Part shown: positions 32,752-40,488 of the stretch, in pieces | Layout of the letters: every line of letters starts with the position of its first letter | Position numbering within the stretch: position 1 is the stretch's first letter | From: RGIG8745 sp045576655 | GTDB lineage: Bacteria; Bacteroidota; Bacteroidia; Bacteroidales; Bacteroidaceae | Assembly: GCA_045576655.1 (NCBI GenBank) | Contig: JAZNGW010000005.1 | Location: forward strand, 34,878 to 98,877 | DNA: 64,000 bases | Direction of reading: 5' to 3' | Translations under genes and position numbers: made by a program | The notes under the pieces: model-generated | Told to the model about the DNA's origin: nothing | What the model saw: the letters and a program-made list of their open reading frames with translations, nothing else | Database searches by the model: none

Positions 32752-33671
32752 TTCTTCCACAACTGGTAACTGTTGATGAGGTTCTGCCATAGCACATAAC
32801 TGCCTGGAGCGATGACCGCCATAGGGTGCAGATAGGCAGTGGCCATCCAGATGGCAAGCACCGTGTTCTTCTGCCCGAGAGCCTGGCCGGCACTGATGCG
32901 GTCGCCGTAAGCGCTGCCTATTCGCTTGCCCACGGCAAACTGCAGCACACAGACCGCCAGTCCGCCAAGCGCCACCAGCCATGCCGAGGCGTCGCTGTTG
33001 ATGAGCGAACGCGCCGTCTGCCCCATCACCATAGCCAGGGCGAAAGCCCAGATGTAGAACGCTATGCCGCTGTGCATCATCAACCACCGATGCACTCCCT
33101 TCATGCAGTGCTTGAGAATCCATGCCACAAGCAGGGGCGACAGGAGCAGAGGGAACACTTTGCTCAGAATCTTCAGGAATGCCATCCAGAACGTCAGCCC
33201 TTCGTGAGCCTCCACAAGAGGGAACACGAGAGGCACCATTACCGCACCAAGCAGATTGGAATGCAAGGTGTAGGTGGTTAGCGTAGCGGCATTACCGCCC
33301 AGCTTGCTCGTGATTACCGCAGCAGCCGTAGCTGTGGGGCAGATGAGGCACACCATCACCCCCTGCCAAAATCCCGAACCAAGTTCGCCCGTAGGCACAT
33401 GATAAAGCAGTGCGGCAACCAGTGCGCACGAAAACATCTGAATCAGCAGCAACCAGGCGTGCCAACGCTTAGGGCGCAGTTCCCTCATGTCGATGCGGCA
33501 GAACGTGAAGAGCAACTGAACGAAGATGAGCCACGGCATTATGCCCGACACGAACGAATTGATATAGGGCTTGGCGGGCGCAAGGAACGTCCATTTCGCA
33601 AATATAATATACAGCAGCGTGCCGACCGCCATTGCGATGGGCAGCGTCCAGTTCTTTATGAATCTGAGCAT
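32724..33671 (-). CDS. Bile acid:sodium symporter-like membrane transporter
   Basis: 315 residues from the ATG at 33671 (MLRFIKNWTLPIAMAVG); the upstream extension has no good start. About nine to ten membrane helices are visible. The sequence VCLICPTATAAAVITSKLGGNAATLTTYTLHSNLLGAVMVP recalls the crossover motif of the BASS/SBF-type family (arsenite, bile acid and organic anion transporters). The substrate cannot be told. It converges on the GH105 gene; a role in uptake of pectin products is possible but unsupported. Confidence 0.7.
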   Translation of the reverse strand: MLRFIKNWTLPIAMAVGTLLYIIFAKWTFLAPAKPYINSFVSGIMPWLIFVQLLFTFCRIDMRELRPKRWHAWLLLIQMFSCALVAALLYHVPTGELGSGFWQGVMVCLICPTATAAAVITSKLGGNAATLTTYTLHSNLLGAVMVPLVFPLVEAHEGLTFWMAFLKILSKVFPLLLSPLLVAWILKHCMKGVHRWLMMHSGIAFYIWAFALAMVMGQTARSLINSDASAWLVALGGLAVCVLQFAVGKRIGSAYGDRISAGQALGQKNTVLAIWMATAYLHPMAVIAPGSYVLWQNLINSYQLWKKRKRTAPTS

Positions 33672-33777
33672 CTGGTTATTCCTTTCTTTAGGCGCGGATG
33701 TCACGGACATGCACGGCACCACAGTTCTTTAGGTGCAAAGTTAGAATTAAAATTTCAACTGATGAAACTTGCATCAA

Positions 33778-34416
33778 TCATATGCCCGACTTCACATATA
33801 CGATGTGCGCTCCGTGGCCTCTCACGGTGATGCCCGATGCGGGGTCCTGGCGGAAGCGGCGCAACTCCTTTGCAGCCATAGTCTTCGACATACCTGTGAG
33901 TCGCATATAGTCTGCCACCTTCATGAAAAGGTTTTTGCCCATGAAGTCGATTGCCATGCGTCGGCGCTCCTCCTCGCTCGTGCAGAGGGGAGTGATGCCC
34001 CGTTCGCCCTCGCGCTCCAAGTTGCACCAGTGCGTGGTGCGCCGCATCAGCCTCTTGTCTGCCTTAAACCTTATTCGCCTCACCTTGATGCTCTGCGCAT
34101 TTTTCTTTCCCGCATCGCAGTCGTCGGCGTCGAGTTTTTCATACTCCTTGTCTTGCTCCATGCCCAGCGATATGGCGAAAGTACCCAGCCCTCTCACCTT
34201 TACGGAATAGCCCAGTCCCATGAGTTGCGCCAACTTCTCCGATACGCCCGCCAATGCACTCTCCACCACCGATTGGTTTAGCCCGATGCTGCCTTCGCCC
34301 ACACGTCTGACGAACTCGTCTTCCAAAATCTGACCGAACTCCACTATTTGCGGATAGACCAATCTTTCGCCGACACCATTCATGTCGTACATCTCTCGCA
34401 TAAAATACTTTGCCAT
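33778..34416 (-). CDS. HU-like DNA-binding protein with C-terminal extension
   Basis: 212 residues. The N-terminal about 130 residues have the HU/IHF-like pattern of the Bacteroidales HU-like family (VVESALAGVSEKLAQLMGLGYSVKVRGLGTFAISLG, then KVRRIRFKADKRLMRR). The C-terminal 70 residues (FMKVADYMRLTGMSKTMAAKELRRFRQDPASGITVRGHGAHIVYVKSGI) look like a small helical module not seen in short HU. The protein is basic at its end and should bind DNA. The promoter (34490-34521) and a four-unit array (34565-34648) lie upstream. It may be a nucleoid or regulatory protein. Confidence 0.75.
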   Translation of the reverse strand: MAKYFMREMYDMNGVGERLVYPQIVEFGQILEDEFVRRVGEGSIGLNQSVVESALAGVSEKLAQLMGLGYSVKVRGLGTFAISLGMEQDKEYEKLDADDCDAGKKNAQSIKVRRIRFKADKRLMRRTTHWCNLEREGERGITPLCTSEEERRRMAIDFMGKNLFMKVADYMRLTGMSKTMAAKELRRFRQDPASGITVRGHGAHIVYVKSGI

Positions 34417-34489
34417 AGTAATAATTTTTTTTAGTTTAGGGGCGAGATCCCGCTCGCCCGGATTTGTAATGTGTTTTTATCTTTCACTG

Positions 34490-34521
34490 CAAATTTACTA
34501 TTCACGCATCCCTGATTCCAA
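34490..34521 (-). promoter_or_regulatory. Promoter of the HU-like gene
   Basis: On the minus strand TTGG (34518-34521), 20 bp, then TAAATTTG (34490-34497). This is the same TTGGA...TAAATTTGCA layout seen before the GH105 gene. Confidence 0.6.
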
Positions 34522-34564
34522 CTTCTTGCGCCGCAATTTCAGAAACTGTGCAGGAAAAAACTTC

Positions 34565-34648
34565 GAACTCAGTCTGAGTCTGTACAAACTTAGACTGAGT
34601 ACGTACAGACTCAGACTGAGTTTGTATAAACTTAGCCTAAGTTTGTAA
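34565..34648. repeat. 4 x 21-bp palindromic tandem array (copy 2)
   Basis: Units start at 34565, 34586, 34607 and 34628, same consensus as copy 1 (AAACTnAGnCTnAGTTTGTAC). The flanks GGAAAAAACTT and CTTTCACCG match copy 1, so the whole conserved element is about 110 bp. It lies 149 bp upstream of the HU-like ATG. Confidence 0.85.
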
Positions 34649-34735
34649 CTTTCACCGAGGGGTGGGGAATGACACTCCTGTGTGCCGGCTTTATTTTTCT
34701 TCGTTGCCGTCGTGTTGGTTATGAAATGTTTTTAT

Positions 34736-34743
34736 TATTTTTG
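34736..34743 (+). promoter_or_regulatory. -7 box of the pectin-binding-type gene
   Basis: TATTTTTG fits TAnnTTTG and lies 26 bp before the ATG at 34770. GTTGG about 17 bp upstream may be the -33 element, although the spacing is short. Confidence 0.45.
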
Positions 34744-34769
34744 TGTGGGATTAACCTAAACATAATAGT

Positions 34770-36386
34770 ATGAATAAATTCGGAGTCTTAGGAGTGTGCA
34801 TGGCGATGCTTTGCGGCTCGCTTTCAGCACAGAATAGAGAATTTAACGACGGCAGACCGCAGGGGATGACACCGCCTCCGTTCGGTGGCGGAATGATGCC
34901 GATGGGTGGAATGGGCAAGGGCCCGTTTGCCGGAGGAGGAATCCGACAGTTTGACGTGAACTTCGCAACGGCGGTACCGGATGAAAAGGATGTGGTGGTG
35001 GAGGACAAGTCGGACAGCCTTTACAACTACTATGTGGAGAATGTGAAGTTTGGCAAAGCCGCAAAGATTGTATTCGCTGGAGACGATGCTGAAGTTACCG
35101 GGATGCCTGAAGGTGTGACAGTCGTGAAAGACGGGGCGTACCTTACTGTCGCATCAGAACTGACGGCTCCTTTGGCGATAGAACTGAGCGGAAGGACAGA
35201 GAACGGAGCGCTGCTGCTTAACGTAGCATCGCCTCTCAAACTGTTGTTCAATAATGTCACGGTGAAGAGCCAGCGTGGCGATGCAATCTTGTCGCAAGGC
35301 AAAGAGCATGTATATGCCGTGTTGGCAGAGGGCAGTGTGAATGAACTTTCCGATTGCCGCAATCCGGAATTTGCAATGTTTCAAGGATTGCCGCCAGGAG
35401 GTATGGGCATGGGCGGTCCGAGAGATTTGATGGCTGAAAGCAAAGAGAATCCTGCGGACTATCATGTGCAGTATGGCATTACGATGAAGAAACCTCAGAT
35501 GAAGAAGAAACTGAAGGTAGACGGAACTTTCGTATGTACAGGACCGCTTACAATCAGCGGAAAGGGCACTTTGAATGTGCAAAGCAACAACAAGATAGGG
35601 CTGAAGAGCAAGGCGAGTATGATGCTTCGCCCAGGTAATATGATAACCGTTAAGGCTTTCCCTGCAGGCAAGGGCGTGAATGCCAAGAACGAACTTTACA
35701 TACTTGGTGGAGCGCTCAATGTGGATTGTACTTTCAGTCAGGACAAGGCACTGACGTGCGGAAGAAATATGTACATCAAGGGTGGCCACACGGTGGTGAA
35801 GGCGGATGGCAGTGAGGCAAGCGAAGGCATTCAGTCGAAGTTTCTCATGCAGATTGACGGTGGAGTGGTGGAGGTTGCGGCACAGGATGATGCTATCAAC
35901 TCGCAGGGCGACATGGTCATCAACGGAGGTGAGGTCAGGGCATATTCTGCCACAAACGATGCTCTCGACTCCAACTGCAACTTGATAATCAACGGAGGCA
36001 CGGTCTTCGCCAGTGGCTACGGCATGCCTGAGGGCGGACTGGACTGTGCAGACGAAAGCGGTTACAGGCTGTTCATCAACGGAGGGGAAGTCGTGGCGAT
36101 AGGTGGCCGTCATTCCAATCCAGACAGGCAGTCGCGCCAGCCGTCAATCCAGTGGCGCCTGGACAACGTTGAGGCTGGCAAGGAATATGCAGTTGAAGGT
36201 ATTGGCACATACAAGTCCGAGCGCGCCTATCAGATGGGCGGCGGTACCATTCTGTTCTCCTCGCCAGAACTGAAACAAGGAGCATCCTACATCCTCAGCA
36301 TTGACGGCAAAAAGACAGAGCAGGTAGAATCCCTCAAGTCGCCTACCACGGATGTCGGCAACATGCGTATGCGCTTCCCATTTTGA
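34770..36386 (+). CDS. Cthe_2159-type carbohydrate (pectin)-binding beta-helix protein
   Basis: 538 residues, signal peptide 1-20 (LCGSLSAQ). Residues 30-55 are a glycine/methionine/proline-rich segment (PPPFGGGMMPMGGMG and on). The rest has short repeats ending in GGxxxxxA/DxxxxI (for example INGGEVRAYSATNDALDSN, INGGTVFASG, INGGEVVAIGG), the right-handed parallel beta-helix signature of the Cthe_2159 family (PF14262), known to bind polygalacturonate and cellulose. No catalytic motif is visible. It follows the RG-I lyase/hydrolase genes, which fits a pectin-capture role. There is no T9SS tail. Confidence 0.75.
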   Translation: MNKFGVLGVCMAMLCGSLSAQNREFNDGRPQGMTPPPFGGGMMPMGGMGKGPFAGGGIRQFDVNFATAVPDEKDVVVEDKSDSLYNYYVENVKFGKAAKIVFAGDDAEVTGMPEGVTVVKDGAYLTVASELTAPLAIELSGRTENGALLLNVASPLKLLFNNVTVKSQRGDAILSQGKEHVYAVLAEGSVNELSDCRNPEFAMFQGLPPGGMGMGGPRDLMAESKENPADYHVQYGITMKKPQMKKKLKVDGTFVCTGPLTISGKGTLNVQSNNKIGLKSKASMMLRPGNMITVKAFPAGKGVNAKNELYILGGALNVDCTFSQDKALTCGRNMYIKGGHTVVKADGSEASEGIQSKFLMQIDGGVVEVAAQDDAINSQGDMVINGGEVRAYSATNDALDSNCNLIINGGTVFASGYGMPEGGLDCADESGYRLFINGGEVVAIGGRHSNPDRQSRQPSIQWRLDNVEAGKEYAVEGIGTYKSERAYQMGGGTILFSSPELKQGASYILSIDGKKTEQVESLKSPTTDVGNMRMRFPF

Positions 36387-36854
36387 TATTGCAAGATATT
36401 ATCTGCAGGTGCAAATTGAACGATTTGTTGTTTTAACTTCGAATTAATTATAAAAGAATCAATACCCTGATAATAAAAAGTGTCCATTTAAGATGCCGGT
36501 TCCGGAGAAAATGAATATCTTTGCCACAGAATAAGTGATGTAAGACACATCAGGTTAACTTTATTATTACTTGGACATAAGTCTAAATCCATCTTATGAA
36601 CTATCTGTATCCAAACAAGAGCTATTTTAAAGTACGGCGTGCTATGCCGTATAAGGATACTGTCGTATAGTTCTTAACCCAAAATGACAGAAGATGATAG
36701 CTGACAGCCATAGGTGCGTCCATACGTTTCCTAATTGGTTGCCGATAGTCGTTCTTTGACATCCTGTCACAATAGCAATAAAGTTGCCTGGCATGCAAAT
36801 TGCTTGACCTGATATTATCATGCAGAATTTTAACTAATTAAAAACACATCACTT
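36387..36854. other. 468-bp region with leader of the next gene
   Basis: A TATCTTTG box at 36516-36523 fits the -7 consensus, with only a weak -33. If it is used, the next gene has a leader of about 330 nt. A TACGGC...GCCGTA hairpin is visible near 36635-36655. No open frame of note. Confidence 0.4.
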
Positions 36855-37241
36855 ATGAAAAATCTTATTTCAGAACAACTTATTATGTGCTCGGACGAAG
36901 ACCAGCCAATAGTGCAAGACCTGATTGTCGGTTTTGACACAAAATTCAACCTTGTTATATCGATCATCCATACAGACTACGGTGACGGGAGAAGGAATTG
37001 CTCCACGTCTGTCGTGTTACTGCACAGCGAAAGCATGCGTTTGGCGCGCCGTCTTAAGGTTCATCACTACCAACTCCCACAACATTTTGCCGAATGTATG
37101 TCGGAGTGGAGTGAAGTGGCAAATCCGTCGCTTAAAGACGTGCAGGACTGTTTCGGCGAAATAATTGAGTGCATCTTGAACGAAGGGTGCAAATTCCGCA
37201 TCCGAAGGTATTTCGACAGGAGAGGAAAGGTCTGCTGCTGA
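36855..37241 (+). CDS. Small protein of unknown function
   Basis: 128 residues, no signal peptide or membrane segment. Not recognised. The chain is soluble, rich in Cys near the ends (MCSDED; DCFGEIIECILNEGCKF; GKVCC) and has a basic C-terminal stretch (RIRRYFDRRGK). It may form an alpha/beta fold (DLIVGFDTKFNLVISIIHTDYG has alternating beta character). It stands alone with an apparent long leader and a bidirectional terminator after it. The start ATG follows an AT-rich stretch without a strong Shine-Dalgarno, common in this group. Confidence 0.6.
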   Translation: MKNLISEQLIMCSDEDQPIVQDLIVGFDTKFNLVISIIHTDYGDGRRNCSTSVVLLHSESMRLARRLKVHHYQLPQHFAECMSEWSEVANPSLKDVQDCFGEIIECILNEGCKFRIRRYFDRRGKVCC

Positions 37242-37299
37242 CGAGAAGCGGGGTGGTTGCGTGTATAGACGAGGAAATAACTAATTCGCTGAAAATGAA

Positions 37300-37335
37300 A
37301 AAGGTGGAGAGCGGCAATTGCCGTTTTCCACCTTT
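37300..37335. terminator. Bidirectional terminator
   Basis: AAAGGTGGA...TCCACCTTT with inner CGGCAATTGCCG forms a long stem. The minus-strand side runs into TTTCATTTTC (end of tRNA-Arg) and the plus-strand side into GATTGTTTTGTT (end of the small gene at 36855). Confidence 0.75.
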
Positions 37336-37353
37336 GATTGTTTTGTTAGGTTG

Positions 37354-37427
37354 TGATTCGGTTGGGATTCGAACCCAAGACCCACAGCTTAGAAGGCTGT
37401 TGCTCTATCCAGCTGAGCTACCGAACC
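37354..37427 (-). tRNA. tRNA-Arg (TCT)
   Basis: 74 nt. On the minus strand GGTTCGG pairs with CCGAATC in the acceptor; the D-arm GCTCAGCTGGATAGAGC, the anticodon stem-loop ACAGCCTTCTAAGCTGT with anticodon TCT, and the T-arm TTGGGTTCGAATCCCAA are all intact. CCA is not encoded. It reads AGA codons. Confidence 0.97.
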
Positions 37428-37445
37428 ATCCTTGTTTTGCGGGTG

Positions 37446-37477
37446 CAAAGGTAGTGCTTTTTTTTATCCCATGCAAA
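37446..37477 (-). promoter_or_regulatory. Promoter of tRNA-Arg
   Basis: On the minus strand TTTG (37474-37477), 20 bp, TACCTTTG (37446-37453), 18 bp before the mature tRNA. This is a full consensus match. Confidence 0.8.
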
Positions 37478-37602
37478 TGTTTTGAGGGGTGGCGCTGAAA
37501 AAATGTTGTCGTTTCAGATTGTTTTCAGATTTTATTGTTTTCTTTGCGATGGAAATGATGATGATTAGGTTGGGGGATATAGATACTTAATTTGCTTTAC
37601 TT

Positions 37603-38280
37603 ATGAAGATTCTGGTTATTGAAGATGAGCCTTCGATGAGGGAACTGATTCAGAGGGCTTTGCAGAAGGAGAGGTTTGTGGTGGAAACGGCTGCGACATT
37701 CTTTGACGCGGAAGATAAAATCGAACTCTACGACTACGATTGTGTGCTGCTTGATATTATGCTTCCCGACGGCAACGGACTGAAACTGTTGCAGCGATTG
37801 AAAGCGTTGAAGAAGAAAGAGAACGTGATAATCATTTCGGCTAAGGATTCGCTGGATGATAAAGTGTACGGTCTTGAATTGGGTGCGGACGACTACCTGC
37901 CTAAGCCGTTCCATGTCGCAGAACTTATTGCGAGAGTGAAGAGCGTGCTGAGGCGTAAGCATCGGGATGGCGACCATTCGATTAAGTTCGGTAATGTGGA
38001 GGTTCTGCCAGATTCTTTCCAGGTGAAGGTGGATGGTGCAATGCTTGAACTGAGCCGCAAGGAGTATGACATCTTGCATTATTTCATTAACCGTCCTAAC
38101 CGCCTTGTCAACAAAGCTACGCTTGCTGAGTCGGTGTGGGGCGACTATATCGATCAGGTTGACAACTACGACTTTATCTATGCCCAGATAAAGAACCTGC
38201 GCAAGAAACTGAAGGATGCCGGTTCTACGGCTGAGATTAAGGCTGTGTATGGTTTCGGGTATAAGATGGTGGAGTTGTAG
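37603..38280 (+). CDS. OmpR-family response regulator
   Basis: 225 residues. The receiver domain (1-118) has the acidic pair in VIEDEPS, the phospho-acceptor Asp about D51 in LLDIMLPDG and the Lys in LPKPF. A winged-helix DNA-binding domain follows (about 130-222, LSRKEYDILHYFINRPNRLVNKATLAESVWG). It is the partner of the kinase starting 60 bp downstream. The pair resembles the RprXY/CusRS-type layout of Bacteroidales; the stimulus is unknown. Confidence 0.95.
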   Translation: MKILVIEDEPSMRELIQRALQKERFVVETAATFFDAEDKIELYDYDCVLLDIMLPDGNGLKLLQRLKALKKKENVIIISAKDSLDDKVYGLELGADDYLPKPFHVAELIARVKSVLRRKHRDGDHSIKFGNVEVLPDSFQVKVDGAMLELSRKEYDILHYFINRPNRLVNKATLAESVWGDYIDQVDNYDFIYAQIKNLRKKLKDAGSTAEIKAVYGFGYKMVEL

Positions 38281-38340
38281 GAGATGAAGGGCAGGACGTG
38301 GTGTGCTATAGAATGAGGTGTTACATTTAATTTTGAAGCT

Positions 38341-39615
38341 GTGAAACTTTTTTATCATGTAATGATTCGTTTGTCGTTGGGAGTCATCGTTGTGCTGACG
38401 GCATGGGCTGTGCTGTTTTATGTTGCGATGGTAGATGAGATAAATGATGAGGTTGATGATGCTCTTGAGGATTATTCGGAGCTTATCATAACGCGCTCGT
38501 TGGCAGACAAGGAACTGCCGAGCAAGGATAGCGGCTCTAACAACCAGTATTATCTGCGCGAGGTGGACGGGGCATATGCTATGAGCCATGAGCACATCTG
38601 TTACGTGGATTCCATGGTGTATATTGACGAGAAGAATGAGACGGAGCCCGCACGAATTCTGACAACCATCTTCCGCGATGGAAAGGGGCTGTATCACGAA
38701 CTGGTGGTGTCAATTCCAACGATTGAGAAGAAGGACCTCAAGGAGGCTATCTTCCATTTAGTGCTTATTCTTTATGCCGCCCTTCTGCTTGCCATTATAT
38801 TAATTAATGTGTGGGTGTTCCGTAAGAGCATGAAACCGCTTTATGTGCTTCTGCATTGGCTTGAAGACAATAGGTTGGGGCGGAAGCGTGCGGAGTTGGC
38901 AAACCCGACTAATGTGACTGAGTTCTGCCAGCTCAATGATGCTGTTAATGCTTATGCCACTCATAGCGAAGAGGTTTTCGAGCAGCAGAAGCAGTTTATC
39001 GGCAATGCGTCGCACGAGACGCAGACGCCGCTTGCTATATGCCAAAACAGGATAGAACTCTTGATGGAAGATGAATCTTTGAAGGAAAGCCACATTGAGG
39101 AGCTTGCAAAAACGCTTCAGACACTGGAGCACGTCACACGTCTTAACAAATCATTGTTGCTGCTCTCAAAAATTGACAACAACCAATTTTCGGAAACTGT
39201 TCTTGTGGTTATGAATGATGTCTTAGGGCGCTTCCTTGACGACTATAAGGAAGTGTATGACTATCGAGGCATAGAGGTGGATGTAAGGACTGATGGCGTT
39301 TTTGAAGTGGGCATGAACGATATGCTTGCCACAATCCTCGTGACTAACCTCTTGAAGAACGCCTTTGTCCACAACGTGGATGGCGGTAGCATTGAGATAC
39401 GCTTCAGTTCCGGCGCTATGGAATTTCGTAATACGGGCGACGGCACGGCTCTTGACCCGCAGCGCATCTTCGAACGTTTCTATCAGGGCAAGAAGCGCGA
39501 GGGGTCTACTGGTCTCGGACTTGCTATTGCTCATTCCATCTGTCTGCAGTCCGGTCTGCTGATTTCGTATGAATATACGGACGGGATGCACTGTTTTAGA
39601 GTAAGTAGGGACTGA
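38341..39615 (+). CDS. Sensor histidine kinase
   Basis: 424 residues, GTG start. Two membrane segments (about 10-32 and 140-160) bracket a 105-residue periplasmic sensor part. A linker follows, then the HisKA domain with phospho-acceptor His about H225 in NASHETQTPL, and the HATPase domain (NLLKNAFVHN, GSTGLGLAIAH). It phosphorylates the regulator encoded just upstream. The sensor region (SKDSGSNNQYYLREVDGAYAMSHEHICYVDSMVYID) shows no named domain. Confidence 0.95.
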   Translation: MKLFYHVMIRLSLGVIVVLTAWAVLFYVAMVDEINDEVDDALEDYSELIITRSLADKELPSKDSGSNNQYYLREVDGAYAMSHEHICYVDSMVYIDEKNETEPARILTTIFRDGKGLYHELVVSIPTIEKKDLKEAIFHLVLILYAALLLAIILINVWVFRKSMKPLYVLLHWLEDNRLGRKRAELANPTNVTEFCQLNDAVNAYATHSEEVFEQQKQFIGNASHETQTPLAICQNRIELLMEDESLKESHIEELAKTLQTLEHVTRLNKSLLLLSKIDNNQFSETVLVVMNDVLGRFLDDYKEVYDYRGIEVDVRTDGVFEVGMNDMLATILVTNLLKNAFVHNVDGGSIEIRFSSGAMEFRNTGDGTALDPQRIFERFYQGKKREGSTGLGLAIAHSICLQSGLLISYEYTDGMHCFRVSRD

Positions 39616-39635
39616 TGTGTCGCCTTTTTATAGGA

Positions 39636-40484
39636 TTACTCTATCATGATAATGGTGTATTTGCTTGAACCATATCCCAGCCAATAACCTAAAGCGCCAT
39701 TGACATTGGAACGCAAACTTTTGGTTGTAGGGAACAGCGGGTTGCGGGAAAGCGTAGATGCTTCTTCATATGATTTCCAGAACTGATACCCGATGCTGTC
39801 GATTTGTGCAATCTTAACTCTTACGATTTCTGCAAAGGTGAAATTCTGTTCATAGTCGTCCCACTCTGTTATGCTGTGATCTCGGTGAATTGGAGCACAA
39901 ATCGTTGTACCTGTTATTACTTCGTCATTGATGAGTCCGAGCCGTGCCGTTGTAAATGATTTGTATGGACTAGAAGATGTATAGACGAAAAATTTGTAGT
40001 AGTTTTTCTCTGACGGATTATCCTCGAAATAGGCATTTAGTCCGTAGTACTGAGAGTCCTTGCCTAATCGTGCGACTTTGAATGAATCCACTTCGATTTT
40101 TTGCGGTATTGTCGTCTCTGCTTCGGCGTAGTAGTCGTTGTACTCGACCTTGAGTTTGTATGTATTTCCAGCAACGCCTCTCATTTGTCCAGTCGTATAA
40201 ATATACGAGGGGAAATAGTCATTGTCCACTTTACCTGTCAGTACCACTTCTTGTTCTCCGTCGCTTACGGTCACCTTCGCCCATTTCACGACATAGTCTT
40301 CGAGTGAAGAAATTGATTGCTTATGCTCATCTATGGGGGCTGTAGTCGTAAGCATCACTACAGGGAATCCGTCGGAGTCAATCCAACCTTCCACTACAAG
40401 CTGGGGCCGAACCTGGATTGTGTCGTCGCTTTCGCAGGAAAAAAGACAAACGAGAGTGGCCAATAGAATTGTGTATTTAGTCAT
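39636..40484 (-). CDS. DUF4249 lipoprotein
   Basis: 282 residues. A lipoprotein signal is clear (MTKYTILLATLVCLFSC, lipid Cys at 17, followed by acidic ESDD, which in Bacteroidota can mark surface export). The body is a beta-rich DUF4249 domain (QLVVEGWIDSDGFPVVMLTTTAPID...GNTYKLKVEYNDYYAEAETTIP). It directly follows a TonB-dependent receptor gene (4-bp gap). The pair is a recurrent arrangement in Bacteroidales; the substrate is unknown. Confidence 0.85.
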   Translation of the reverse strand: MTKYTILLATLVCLFSCESDDTIQVRPQLVVEGWIDSDGFPVVMLTTTAPIDEHKQSISSLEDYVVKWAKVTVSDGEQEVVLTGKVDNDYFPSYIYTTGQMRGVAGNTYKLKVEYNDYYAEAETTIPQKIEVDSFKVARLGKDSQYYGLNAYFEDNPSEKNYYKFFVYTSSSPYKSFTTARLGLINDEVITGTTICAPIHRDHSITEWDDYEQNFTFAEIVRVKIAQIDSIGYQFWKSYEEASTLSRNPLFPTTKSLRSNVNGALGYWLGYGSSKYTIIMIE

Positions 40485-40488
40485 GTTT

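Larger units (their letters stand above)
34417..34769. other. Divergent intergenic region with 21-bp array and two promoters
   Basis: 353 bp between the HU-like gene and the pectin-binding-type gene. It contains the HU promoter, the palindromic array and, at 34736-34743, a TATTTTTG box for the plus-strand gene. A GGGCGAGATCCCGCTCGCCC hairpin (34440-34459) lies in the HU leader. Confidence 0.6.

Noticed and set aside
35154..36113. Long minus-strand frame opposite the pectin-binding-type gene
   Set aside because: Shadow of a beta-helix gene with a clear signal peptide and repeats on the plus strand. The same reasoning applies to 37597-38697, 31510-32382 and 51783-52889.
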